Source of the DNA: Ianthella basta
Lineage: Eukaryota > Porifera > Demospongiae > Verongiida > Ianthellidae
Assembly (NCBI GenBank): GCA_964019415.1
Contig: OZ025879.1
Span: forward strand, 2,794,794 to 2,858,793
DNA length: 64,000 nt
Direction of reading: 5' to 3'
Shown here piece by piece: positions 44,117 through 55,613 of the stretch (position 1 is its first letter; each line of letters opens with the position of its first letter). The notes under the pieces were generated by a model. The model made no database searches. It saw only the letters and a list, made by a program, of their open reading frames with translations, and had not been told where the DNA came from. The position numbers and the translations under genes are program-made.

Positions 44117-46070
44117 CACATTACAAATCATAAAAGTACATTTGACATGCATGCAAACTTATCATACATGCCACGATTCTCTGTACTTTCTACACGTTAT
44201 AATAAATTTAAGTAAGGTAATATTATGACACATTGAATTTAAATGCTATGTAATGATTCTCCTGATTTTCCTGCTAGAGGCCAGATCAGTGTATGTGCAC
44301 TCAAATTACAAGATTAGTTGTATGCTGTACTGGCATAGCTCTTTGCAAATTTCATTTCAGTTTTCTATATAATATTAGGAAGACCTGATCAAAAGGGTAT
44401 TTGGCTACCATCCGGCCCACACTGATATCTTGGAGCAATATATATAATATCCTAGATTTCCAGTCTTTCCTTTGCAGCTGAACACGCACAACAACCATGT
44501 ACATGTCCAACTTATCATTCCTTTGTCCTCCAGTATGGCTGCCATTTGATTCGCTTCGATTCATGTTATCCAATGATCAAAGTGAAACTCTGCATTGTAT
44601 AATATAGCCACATATAGCTACTGCATGACTCAGCTCTCTTGCAGCTATATAATTATGTGGAATGATATAGCAGGAATTACGGTATAATACATATAATGAA
44701 CCTATAGGGCAGATCGAGAAACTTTTATGGCTGGTTTCCAACACATAAAGGTATAGCTATAAGGAAGCATAGACATTAGAAGACTGATACATGCAAATAC
44801 TAGTCAGAAGTGATCTGACCAGTTTCTGGAAACCTTGGAAACACCCGGCCCCTGGATCCGCCCTTGTGAACATTGCATGGACATTTATGTGAAGGTGCTG
44901 AAGTCTGCCTCTCTAGACTCTAAGCCATTTTGCTCTATTCCTGGAAGGGCCTTCATGGAAACAGGCTCACCGTACCCAAAGACTGAACCAAGGAGGGTGC
45001 ATGGTTATAGCTCTGGGTTGAGTGCTAGTTTTGGGGCTGTGACCTGTAAAGGCTCCAGAGAGGCAGTACATGGTCACATCCAATAACCACTAACTTCCCA
45101 TGTTCAACTGGAGCCCCAGTTCCTCTGTAAAACATGCAGTTCTTCAAATCCCGTCAGACATCCCCAATCCTTTACCACCATCTGCATGTGGCACCATCCA
45201 GGTAGAGGACAACAAGTTCTGAGGTGATTATGAGCTGCTCTGTATAAGCTGAAGCTGGCTGGGGCATGCATATGGATGAAACCACCTAAATGTATAGAAG
45301 CCTGGCAAAGGCAGATGCACCCCATAATTATTAGTACGTAATGTCATAATGTGATATATAGAAGCCTGGCTAAGTAATGTCATAATGTGATCATGCACAT
45401 AATATTGTTATGCATCCTTCTTGCATGCATGTAATGGCAAGCAGACTGGAGATCCTGCCAGTTAACTTTATAAGGTACTCCCATATCCTAACACCAACTG
45501 TCTCAGGATTCAATTATTTATAGCAAACTGCATTCAGAGATATAAGAATATTCAAAAAACAAAAAGGATATTGGTTGGTGCAGAGTCTCCAAAAGTGCAC
45601 TCAGCCTGCGTACATGGCAGAAAGGATCATGCCATACATTTCCATATATAGCGTAACGCATACAATGGTACAAGCTACATGGCTGTGTCCTGCTATGCGT
45701 GCATACAAGGGACAGTGGATATATATGGACACTTTTCATTAAGAGGTTCCACAATTAGTAGTGGGTATAGAATTATAGTGATGAACATGCCCTTCAGAGG
45801 CCACATTCTGGCTATATATTAGTCTTGCGTAGCCCAGACCCTTTCCTCCATTTCCGCTGTTGTGTAATAGGGCTACGTGAGACTAGCTATATATTGGTGT
45901 TGATAGAATTGTTATAAACCACATCCTCCCAGAAAGGGAAGGGGGGGTGAACTCATAAGCATGACGTTTCATCCTAATATTAACCTCTACATCTATGGAT
46001 TCCCTCACAAAGACACCATCTGTCACTATATAGTGCATATCACATGTAACAGGGCCTAGACTTCAGTGCC
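44117..46070. other. Intergenic, unit 2
   Basis: Near-identical to 35389-37342, including the 66-bp palindromic element (45820-45885). No gene supported. Confidence 0.5.
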
Positions 46071-47044
46071 ATGGCTAATATTAGCAGTTTCGAATTCAAT
46101 TCTTCAGCCCCTCCGATTCTGGGCACTAGTATAGCTGTAGTGACAGGGATCTTTGTGCCACTAGTGATATCAGTTGCAGCAGTGGACATCCTTGTTATTG
46201 TAGCCCTCATTGCAAATGCTCAGCTGAACAGGACTGTACGTTTCATACTGATTAACCTACTCCTGTCTAGTATTGTTGCCGCAGTTGCTTCTATCATCTT
46301 CCACTCTTACGTTGGTGCATATGAGTGGGGTACCTTAGTTGATCTTCAAGTTTATACCGAATTATGTCAAAGTGTTGCATTTTTGCTTCGGATCTCTTTG
46401 GAGGAGCAGGAAGATTCATCTTTACTACCCTCTATGCCACAACAGTCTTTATGTTGGTGAGGTTCTGGAATAAGCCCACCATTGCGCCTAGAAACACCAA
46501 ATATTTTGTTGTCACTGCTGCCATCATTTGGAGTGCTACAGCTCTAGCAGCAACTCCAGTCATTTCAAGAGAACTAGTGGCATCGCTTTGTGTTCCAAAC
46601 ATAGAACAACTTGACATAGGCTTTGGCTCCTATTTTGCAAGTTACATTGTAGTCTTCTTACTTCTCCCTGCTGTTCTATCATTCATTCTGCTAATTGTGA
46701 GTGGGTGTTATCTCATCCGGGTCAAAGCCAACAGCTCAGGTACAAGAAAGATATCAAAGTCAATGCTAAAGTTCGGGCTCTTTCTCTTACTAGGGCAGGG
46801 CTTTAACATTGTTGGGCAAATTATCTTACCTTTTCTGGGTCTCACTACTGCAGTGCTGACTGAAGGATTTCCTGCTGTCCTGCTGAATGCATGCATTTTC
46901 GACCTGTCACTTATCCCAACTCCCATATTGGTTACCCTATTCTTCACATCCATAAGGAAGAAAGTAGAAATGTGGACCTTCTGTCGCTGCCATTATCAAC
47001 CTACACCAAGTAGAGCAAGTACCGATCCTGAACCTGATGTATGA
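46071..47044 (+). pseudogene. Subfamily-B receptor with the same frameshift, unit 2
   Basis: It carries the five-base insertion in TM3 (about 46389-46394) at the same place as 37343-38316 and is otherwise nearly identical to it. The first frame ends at 46460; the C-terminal frame runs to 47044. The shared lesion dates the frameshift before the unit 1/unit 2 duplication, while unit 3 kept or received the intact form. Confidence 0.85.
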
Positions 47045-47587
47045 TACAAGTATTGCAGCATACTTTATCACATGCATGCATGCAGTTGTATATTATACAT
47101 AACTCTTAATAACACACATGTATATGCAGTTACACTCCGGGATATATTTGTCATAATATAATAAAATAATTATATATAATTATTCTATTGCAATTGCTTC
47201 TATGCACTGTATAATTATGTACGTAGTATTAGTCTAAGCCAATTGTGAACAAGATGAAGGCTTCGAACTTGGGAGGCTTTTCATACCTCACAGCATGCCA
47301 CTGCTGTAAACCAGCTGCAGCCCACCAGCATTCCTGGACATTTTGGTGGGCTCTATTTGGAATAATGACTATGTGCAATTAGTAGCTATATACTTTATAT
47401 TATACCTGGAAACAATTATTTGCAAACGTAAGCAAAATGAGTGTGTCATTACAGAAAATGCACTTCAAATTCTGTGGGTGTGTGCTCACTTGGGTAGACT
47501 CACACTAGTGTCTGAAAATATGCATGCAAGTACAAAGCTGATTTAAAGGCAGCTAAAGAGAAAGTAGAAGGTCATTGAGCCTAGTTG

Positions 47588-47950
47588 TCAGTGTCCTTTC
47601 CGCCAATGTACTTGGCCCTCTGTGTGCGTGGAAACATTCACATTGATGTTAGCAGAATTTGGCCCGCCTGTGTCAAAGTTGGTAGGTGGAAGAGGAGCAT
47701 AGTTGGAACCATCCGTGGGAAGGGGAGAGGGAAGGAGCGGGAACAACCAGCAAATCCACCAGTTCTTTCCCAACAACTCTTTAATATTCCCAATCCATCC
47801 TTTATCATATGCAAGAATCCCCTTCTGCCACTCATGAAATGTCTGTCCTCTTTGCAGAGCCTTAACTTGTAGGCCGAGGTAGGCTGAGCAGGCTACAGTC
47901 CCTGCAAAAGCAGAGGCTGCAAGGTAGCCAACAATGGGATTGACTGTCAT
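47588..47950 (-). pseudogene. DHHC palmitoyltransferase 3' fragment, unit 2
   Basis: It encodes the same 120 C-terminal residues as 38860-39222, starting at the junction Met. No catalytic domain. Its identity with the unit 1 copy indicates very recent duplication. Confidence 0.9.
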
Positions 47951-49148
47951 CGATCATGAGCTGCTGTGTAAGCTGAAGCTGAGCTTGGGCATGCATATGT
48001 ATATAATTATATATATAACAACCTAGCAGGAAGCCTGGCAAAGGCAGAATCTGAAGCCCTATATATAATGTTACCATAAATGCATCCTCCTTGCATGCAT
48101 GGTAAGCATGACAGCAGATCCTGCCTGTTAACTCTATAATGTATACTTCCATGCACATCCCAACAATTAACTGTCTCAGCATTCAATAATGTAGCAAACT
48201 GTCTAGACATAACAATATCCAGAAACCAAAGAGGATGTTGGACGGTGCAGTGTCTCCAAAAGTGCACTCACATGGTGTACTGGCAGAAAGGACCATGCAT
48301 GCATATGCTGGCACAGGCTATATGTATATATATGACTGCATGTGTCCTGTTTTAGCTACGTATGTAAGCATGCAAGGTACAGTGTAGACATATGGACATT
48401 GTGTAGGAGATTCTACAACTAGTAGTAGTGCATTAAACAAATACTTTGAACAAGATATAATAAATTGAAATTTTTACCGGAAATTACACTATAGTTTAAA
48501 TTGATATGATATGTAATAGTATAGAGTGAGAAAGAGAAACAAAACAGCTACACAGATCATGTACATTGCTGCATGCACTAATATACAGTCTAGTCTATAC
48601 CCCCATGCATACAGCCCCAATATATATTGGCCCCCAATACTTTTCAAGGATTCATTTGGCCATTGATCTTATTGATCTTATTTAATGTGGGGAACCTTCA
48701 GCCAGAAGGCTACTCTTCCAGGCACCCACAACACATACGTAGTACAAACAACACAGACACACATACAGTAAATAAGTTTGTTATTTGTTCAGTGGGGCTG
48801 TTTGTTGTCGGGGGTGCTGCCACTGAAGGCTTCTCTGCCATGGCCGGGGCTTGAGCTTGAACCGGAAGCATCCCATAATCATGGATCTTGGATCATGTGC
48901 TTCAGCTCCAGACCACCAGCACTCCCCCCCCCCCCCCCCCCCATTGAGCCCATTGAGGCTATAAACCTATATATAGCTACGTAAAACCACACCCTCCAAG
49001 AAGGAAGGCAACTAAATAGCATGACATATACATATTGACTATACAGCCTGTTATATATTCACCTATATGAATTCTCTCACAAAGACACCATCTGGTGTTA
49101 GCATAATATAAGGCTTATTAAAAGTAGATAGGCCTGTACTTCAGGACC

Positions 49149-50105
49149 ATGGCCAATAATAGCAGCTTCAATTCCTCTGGAGATCCTATGCCTATTCTGG
49201 TCACTGGTATAGCTGTACTGAATGGGATCTTTCTGCCAATAGCAATAGCAGTTGCAGCAGTGGACATCTTTGTTATTGTAGCCCTCATTGCAAATGCTCA
49301 GCTGAACAGGACTGTACGTTTCATACTGATTAACCTACTCCTGTCTAGTATTGCTGCCGCAGTTGCTACTATCATCTTCCACTCTTTCGTTGGTGCATAT
49401 GTGTGGGGTACCTTAGTTGATCTTCAGGTCTACACAGGATTATGTCAAACTGCTTTCTTTCTATTTCTCTTTGGAGGAGCAGGAAGATTCCTCTTTACTA
49501 CCCTCTATGCCACAACAGTCTTTGTGTTGGTGAGGTTCTGGAATAAGCCCACCATTGAGCCTAGAAACACCAAATACTTCATTGTCACTGCTGCCATCAT
49601 TTGGATTGCTACAGCTCTAGCAGCAACTCCAGTCATTTCAAGAGAACTGGTGGCATCGCTTTGTGTTCCAAACATTGGACAACTTGACATAGGCTTCCGC
49701 TCCTATTTTGCAAGTTACATTGTAGTCTTCTTACTTCTCCCTGCTGTCCTATCATTCATTCTGCTAATTGTGAGTGGGTGTTATCTCATCCGGGTCAAAG
49801 CCAACAGCTCAGGTACAAGAAAGATATCAAAGTCAATGCTAAAGTTCGGGCTCTTTCTCTTACTAGGACAGGGCTTTAACATTGTTGGGCAAATTATCTT
49901 ACCTATTGTGGGTTTCACTACTGCAGTGCTGACTGAAGGATTTCCTGCTGTCCTGCTGAAGGCATGCATTTTCGACCTGTCACTTATACCAACTCCCATA
50001 TTGGTTACCCTATTCTTCACATCCATATGGAGGAAAGTGAAAATGTGGAATTTCTGCCGTTGCCATCACCAGCCAGCACCTGGAGGAACAGACCCTGGAC
50101 CTTGA
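49149..50105 (+). CDS. Seven-transmembrane receptor, subfamily B, unit 3 first
   Basis: A 318-residue receptor, near-identical to 40421-41377; MANNSSFNSSGDPMPILV. The ATG is in GACCATGGC, three bases after GTACTTCAG. RFWNKPTIEPRNTKYF retains the usual Glu. The segment after TM7 reads TSIWRKVKMWNFCRCHHQPAPGG. All seven membrane segments, the TM3 Cys (GLCQTAF) and the loop-2 Cys (SLCVPN) are present. Same upstream sequence as unit 2, including the C-run near 48927. Confidence 0.87.
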   Translation: MANNSSFNSSGDPMPILVTGIAVLNGIFLPIAIAVAAVDIFVIVALIANAQLNRTVRFILINLLLSSIAAAVATIIFHSFVGAYVWGTLVDLQVYTGLCQTAFFLFLFGGAGRFLFTTLYATTVFVLVRFWNKPTIEPRNTKYFIVTAAIIWIATALAATPVISRELVASLCVPNIGQLDIGFRSYFASYIVVFLLLPAVLSFILLIVSGCYLIRVKANSSGTRKISKSMLKFGLFLLLGQGFNIVGQIILPIVGFTTAVLTEGFPAVLLKACIFDLSLIPTPILVTLFFTSIWRKVKMWNFCRCHHQPAPGGTDPGP

Positions 50106-51692
50106 CATATTAGAGTTTGCCATCTACTGTATTAAGCAAATTACACACTCACGCATGCAATTATATACCAGTGGCTATATAAGTGGTTGGTATAAGTGGC
50201 TGGAGCAGTTCCTTGGCCCTAGGCCCGCTATTAATGCTCTGTAATTTGTCCATTTGTCTCCGCAGTGTTAACTATTGTATTATAGCTGCTATAATTGTTA
50301 TTATATACTATCTTTGAAATCTTGCATGATATTTTGTACTCATTGGATGGCATGTATCCATACCATTGATGATATCAAAACTACACAATCATGATTTTAC
50401 AGTCCAAAGTGCAATTAATTCAAAAGAGAAATGAAAAGTGCCTTGCATGTGATTAGATATTGTAATGCAATTAACATGTTCTGGCACTCAGGATGTCCTG
50501 AGGTACAGACATGCAATCAATATTAACACGGCTTATAAGGGAAATTACATATGACCTAATTTGCATTAGGCTTTTTATATAATTGGAGGATGCTGCCAAA
50601 GTGCTATATAGATTAACTGTATGGTGTTTAGTTGCATGTGTGCATGTGTGTATTAGATGACATGTGTATTTGTGAATGGTATATAGATGCACTGCAGGTG
50701 CAAATTAAGTGTCAACCTTAAGCTTTTCTGTGAGTATAAATTTGCCATGCAGAGTGTTTAGACTTTGCAATTATTATGTATATAGGACTCATATTTCACT
50801 GAAGGACCTGGGAGCAGTGAATGCCATGCACTGTAGACTGGAAGAGATGGCAGGAGGCAAAAGTATATACGTGGCTGCAGCTGGCTGCTGCATAAGAAGG
50901 TAGTGCATGCGTGAAGATTATAGCAAAGAACATGTAAATTAATATTTTGCAGAGAACTGTGATACCTGCATGCCACATGCATTGCAAAATGACTTGGATG
51001 CATTGTATAAGACAATGATTCACTGTTTGCAATGTATGTATGCAGGTATGCTACATGAGGTGTAGAGTATTAGCTATTATGTTCGTCTACTATTGGCATG
51101 CCTCATTGATAGTTTGAAAGCTTACAGCATGTGTGGCAGTCTTGTCTGGTGCTAGTGAGATGGAGAAGTTATATGTCCTATCATTTGTCAGAATCATCAT
51201 CAATTGGCCATTGTAAATGTCACCACACATTCGATTCCCTTTTTACACATACATATCTTCCATGCATGCATGACAGCAGCATACTATACGGTTAACAGGA
51301 TAATTATACGTACAATGTCATATAAAAGATCCAAACACTGTTAAAAATATAAGGTGTGACCATCACACCAGTCGGTGCTTACACCAAGGGTGTGATCAGT
51401 CACACCAATACTTTAGTGTGACGTTCACACTGACATCAGTATCCACACTGTCATGTCTTTTCTAATAGATTAAGAGACTTTGAAGTAATTCATAACCAAA
51501 TTAAAGATGATAAGAGTTTATTTGGAATCCTATACAAGGGGAAGTCCTATGCAAGCCATCCAAGTATATAAATACATAGCTACCCAGGACACAGCTTAGC
51601 CTGATGGTATGTTCTGTACAGTGGGAGGACCTCCTCAAACTAAGTATGCTACTTGTGCAGTTTAATTGTACCGTTAGGTACTTTGTGTTGCA
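50106..51692. other. Intergenic, unit 3
   Basis: Copy of the unit 2 region with a few small deletions. It retains the three palindromes near 51357-51440, the first preceded by AAGGTGTGA. No gene supported. Confidence 0.5.
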
Positions 51693-52395
51693 GGGGATAC
51701 CGTATTTCTTGGTGAAGTTCACTGGGGCACCAGATGCCCAATGTTTGCAGGGGATGCCGTATTCCCCGATCAAGTTCACTGGGGCACCAGATGCCCAATG
51801 TTTGCAGGGGATGCCGTATTTCCCGGTGAAGTTCACTGGGGTACCAGATGCCCAATGTTTGCAGGGGATGCCGTATTCCCCAGTGAAGTTCACTGGGGCA
51901 CCAGATGCCCAATGTTTGCAGGGGATGCCATATTCCCCGGTGAAGTTCACTGGGGCACTAGATGCCCAATGTTTGCAGGGGATGCCGTATTTCCCAGTGA
52001 AGTTCACTGGGGTACCAGATGTCCAATGTTTGCAAGGGATGCCGTATTCCCCGGTCACGTTCATTGGGGCACCAGATGCCCAATGTTTGCAGGAGTTGCT
52101 ATATTCCCCAGTGAAGTTCACTGGGGCACCAGATGCCCAATGTTTGCAGGGGATGCCGTATTCCTGGGTGAAGTTCATTGGGCACCAGATGCCCAATGTT
52201 TGCAGGGGATGCCGTATTCCCCGGTCAATTTCATTGGGGCACCAGATGCCCAATGTTTGCAAGGGATGCTGTATTCCCTGGTCACGTTCACTGTGGCACC
52301 AGATGCCCAATGTTTGCAGGGGTACGTTGCTGTATTCCCGGCGAAGTTCACTGGGGCACCAGATGTCCAATGTTTGCAGGGGATGCCGTATTCCC
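51693..52395. repeat. 57-bp minisatellite, unit 3 (about 12.3 copies)
   Basis: Same repeat as in units 1 and 2, with one copy fewer than unit 2 and more substitutions relative to both. Confidence 0.95.
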
Positions 52396-52835
52396 GTATT
52401 GTCAATATTCATGCATGTGGTTATTTTCTCATTTCCCCAAACTATCGACCCTATCATTTACTCATTTGTTCATATGAGTTGGTCTTAACAACCCAGGGGC
52501 AAAGAGACTTCAAAGTCATTAAAATTGGTCTCTTTCTCTTGCTGGGGCAGGGCTTTGACATTATGCGTATACGTATATTGCTGGCTCAATCATTGCTCCT
52601 GTCATGGAGCCACTACTACAATATACTGAATATTGTTTTTTCTGGTGTCTTCTCGAATGTGTGCCTGTTTGACCTGCTGCTTATCCCAACTCTGATTGTG
52701 GTCATCTTGTTCTTCACACCCATATACGTAGGATGGAGAAAGTGCATGAAATGTGCATGGCTCTCCTACTGTTATTGCCATTATGTTCCTACACCTGCAT
52801 GGCGGGGAAGAACCTTGACACATTACAAATCATAA
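51741..52835 (+). pseudogene. Minisatellite fused to a half-receptor, unit 3
   Basis: A 364-codon frame links a different minisatellite frame (MFAGDAVFPDQVHWGTRCP) to the same receptor TM5-TM7 remnant. A six-base insertion (FKVIKIGLF) and a three-base one keep the receptor frame open. The C-terminal wording differs from units 1 and 2 (CAWLSYCYCHYVPTPAWRG), which resembles the intact B tails more closely. TM1-4 are absent. Confidence 0.7.
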
Positions 52836-53758
52836 AAGTACATTTGACATGCATGCAAACTTATCATACATGCCACGATTCCCTGTACTTTCTACACGCT
52901 ATAATAAATTTAAGTAAGATAATATTATGACAAATTGAATTTAAATGCTATGTAATGATTCTCCTGATTTTCCTGCTAGAGGCCAGATCAGTGTATGTGC
53001 ACTCAAATTACAAGATTAGTTGTATGCTGTACTGGCATAGCTTTTTTGCAAATTTCATTTCAGTTTTCAATATAATATCTGGAAGACCTGATCAAAGGGT
53101 ATTTGGCTACCATCCGGCCCACACTGATTTCTTGGAGCAACATAATATCCTAGATTTCCGGTCTTTCCTTTGCAGCTGAACACGCACAACAACCATGTAC
53201 ATGTCTAACTTATCATTCCCTTTGTCTTCCAGTATGGCTGCCATTTGATTCGCTTCGATTCATGTCATCCAATGATCAAAGTGAAACTCTGCATTGTATA
53301 ATATAGCCACATATAGCTACTGCATGGCTCAGCTCTCTTGCAGCTATATAATTATGTGGAATGATGTAGCAGGAATTACGGTATAATACATATATGAACA
53401 TTGCATGGACATTTATGTGAAGGTCCTGAAGTCTGCCTCTCTAGACTCTAAGCCATTTTGCTCTATTCCTGGAAGGGCCTTCATGGAAACAGACTCACCG
53501 TACCCAAGGACTGAACCGAGGAGGATGCATGGTTATAGCTCTGGGTTGAGTGCTAGTTTTGGGGCTGTGACCTGTAAAGGCTCCAGAGAGGCAGTACATG
53601 GTCACATCCAATAACCACTAATTTGCCATGTTCAACTGGAGCCCCATGCCAGTTCCTCTGTAAAACATGCAGTTTTTCAAATCCCGTCAGACATCCCCAA
53701 TCCTTTACCACCGTCTGCATGTGGCACCATCCAGGTAGAAGACAACAAGTTCTGAGGT
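52836..53758. other. Intergenic, unit 3, left of the Penelope insertion
   Basis: Matches 44117-45230 except for a deletion of about 190 bp near 53395. No gene. Confidence 0.5.
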
Positions 53759-53777
53759 AATGATAAATCAATCAAAT

Positions 53778-53813
53778 GCAGGACGTTTTGACCCGAAGGT
53801 CTTTGTCAACTGC
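53778..53813 (-). ncRNA. Hammerhead-like motif in the left arm (damaged)
   Basis: On the minus strand: GCAG, TTGACAA, GACC-TTCG-GGTC, then AAAAC where GAAAC is required, then GTC and CTGC. The G12-to-A change should abolish cleavage. It is the inverted partner of 54685-54720. Confidence 0.45.
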
Positions 53814-53973
53814 GTACAGGATAAGGGGGTGAGGTGAGAGGTGGCTATTTATAACCTTAGGGGCAATAACAACACAGACTCTTAAGTACACAAAATGCTG
53901 TAATCTGATTGGTTGAGTTACAAAACTTAGGGTAAACAACTGTAAGGAGTGGATTGGTTGAATTACAATAACT

Positions 53974-54378
53974 GTGATGATGTACTGTTCGGTCTTCACC
54001 CCAGCAAGCACCCTGAAGTGGACCTTAATGAAGGTTAAGTCACGGCTCCCAGATGAAAAGAAGAAAGGAGTAGTGTATCAGATCCCCTGCAACAACTGTG
54101 ATTATGTGTACACAGGGGAATCGAAGAGAACTCTGAAAGTACGTATGACAGAGCACAAACGGGCTGTGAAGATGAGTGACCCTAACAACGGTATTGCGGT
54201 CCATGTGGCGAAGAGTCAACACAGTATTGATTGGCCAGGAGCCAAGGTTATGAGAACGGTGCAAGGGTACTGGGAACGGAGAACAATGGAAGCTATTGAA
54301 ATCAGGAGAAGCAAGAGGTCCATGAACCTAGACAAGGGCTTACTACTCCCCTCACTTTGGAACCCGGTATTGGACTAA
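53974..54378 (+). CDS. Penelope-type GIY-YIG endonuclease fragment
   Basis: 134 codons. From about residue 18 the protein matches the C-terminal part of Penelope-like polyproteins: a linker (LPDEKKKG), VVYQIPCNNCDYVYTGE with the GIY/YIG equivalents and a CxxC, then RTLKVRMTEHKRAV with the catalytic Arg, and MEAIEIRRS with the metal-binding Glu. The first residues lie in the left inverted arm and are probably not native. The enzyme nicks target DNA during retrotransposition; alone, without the reverse transcriptase, it is a remnant. Confidence 0.8.
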   Translation: MMMYCSVFTPASTLKWTLMKVKSRLPDEKKKGVVYQIPCNNCDYVYTGESKRTLKVRMTEHKRAVKMSDPNNGIAVHVAKSQHSIDWPGAKVMRTVQGYWERRTMEAIEIRRSKRSMNLDKGLLLPSLWNPVLD

Positions 54379-54684
54379 ATGTAACATCACCCCCACCCTC
54401 CATCCATTATTTCTCTTTAATTTACTTTCTTGTTTGTACATTATTATGTAACTTTACTTGTTAACTGTAACACACCCAGCCCACATTAGGCCACACTAGG
54501 ACACTACCTGTCATCACATCATCACAGTTATTGTAAACAACCAATCCACTCCTTACAGTTGTTTACCCTAAGTTTTGTAACTCAACCAATCAGATTACAG
54601 CATTTTGTGTACTTAAGAGTCTGTGTTGTTATTGCCCCTAAGGTTATAAATAGCCACCTCTCACCTCACCCCCTTATCCTGTAC

Positions 54685-54720
54685 GCAGTTGACAAAGATC
54701 TTCGGGTCGAAACGTCCTGC
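54685..54720 (+). ncRNA. Hammerhead-like motif in the right arm (U3/A8 variant)
   Basis: Stem I is GCAG (54685-54688) with CTGC (54717-54720). TTGACAA (54689-54695) replaces CTGANGA. Stem II is GATC-TTCG-GGTC (54697-54708), after one unpaired A. GAAAC is at 54709-54713 and GTC at 54714-54716. Positions 3 and 8, which pair in the active fold, are both changed (C to U, G to A), so pairing is kept. Stem III is the two-base AC/GU seen in Penelope hammerheads. Confidence 0.5.
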
Positions 54721-54813
54721 ATTTGATTGATTTATCATTACCAGTTGTATCTTGCTCAAGAATCTCGTATCATTGTATTATCAACGCAACTATGAGCCTC
54801 TACAATATCATGC

Positions 54814-55613
54814 AAGTTCTGAGGTGATTATGAGCTGCTCTGTATAAGCTGAAGCTGGCTGGGGCATGCATATGGATGAAACCACCTAAATGTATAGAAG
54901 CCTGGCTAAGTAATGTCATAATGTGATCATGCACATAATATTGTTATGCATCCTTCTTGCATGCATGTATGGCAAGCAGACCGGAGATCCTGCCAGTTAA
55001 CTTTATAAGGTACTCCCATATCCTAACACCAACTGTCTCAGGATTCAATTATTTATAGCAAACTGCATTCAGAGATATAAGAATATTCAAAAAACAAAAA
55101 GGATATTGGTTGGTGCAGAGTCTCCGAAAGTGCACTCAGCCTGTGTACATGGCAGAAAGGATCATGCCATACATTTCCATATATATATAGCGTAACGTAT
55201 ACAATGGTACAAGCTACATGGCTGTGTCCTGCTATGCGTGCATACAAGGGACAGAGGATATATATGGACATGCACTTTTCATTAAGAGGTTCCACAATTA
55301 GTAGTGGGTATAGAATTATAGGGATGGACATGTACCTCAAAGGCCACATTCTGGCTATACATTAGTCTCGCGTAGCCCAGACCCTTTCCTCCATTTCCGC
55401 TGTTGTGTAATAGGGCTACGTGAGACTAGCTATATATTGGTGTTGATAGAATTGTTATAAACCACATCCTCCCAGAAAGGGAAGGGGGGGTGAACTCATA
55501 AGCATGACGATACATCCTAATATTAATCTCAACATCTATGGATTCCCTCACAAAGACACCATCTGTCACTATATAGTGCATATCACATGTAGCAGGGCCT
55601 AGACTTCAGTGCC
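54814..55613. other. Intergenic, right of the Penelope insertion
   Basis: Resumes the unit sequence (matches 45220-46070), including the 66-bp palindromic element at 55363-55428. No gene. Confidence 0.5.

Larger units (their letters stand above)
39224..47951. repeat. Large tandem duplication, unit 2 (8728 bp)
   Basis: Same gene order as unit 1. The left part (to about 41.9-42.3 kb) is closest to unit 3 and the right part closest to unit 1, so the copy is a mosaic. Both of its edges are the same DHHC/GATCATGAG junction. Confidence 0.9.
53759..54813 (+). mobile_element. Penelope-like element, 5' truncated, inverted terminal copies
   Basis: A 1055-bp insertion absent from units 1 and 2, flanked by the 12-bp duplication AAGTTCTGAGGT (53747-53758 and 54814-54825). 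Inverted arms 53759-53983 and 54516-54739 surround an ORF for the GIY-YIG endonuclease. The right arm continues with about 74 bp of tail. Partial terminal copies in inverted orientation, 5' truncation and hammerhead motifs in the repeats are established features of Penelope-like retroelements. The reverse transcriptase is missing, so this copy is not autonomous. Confidence 0.85.
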
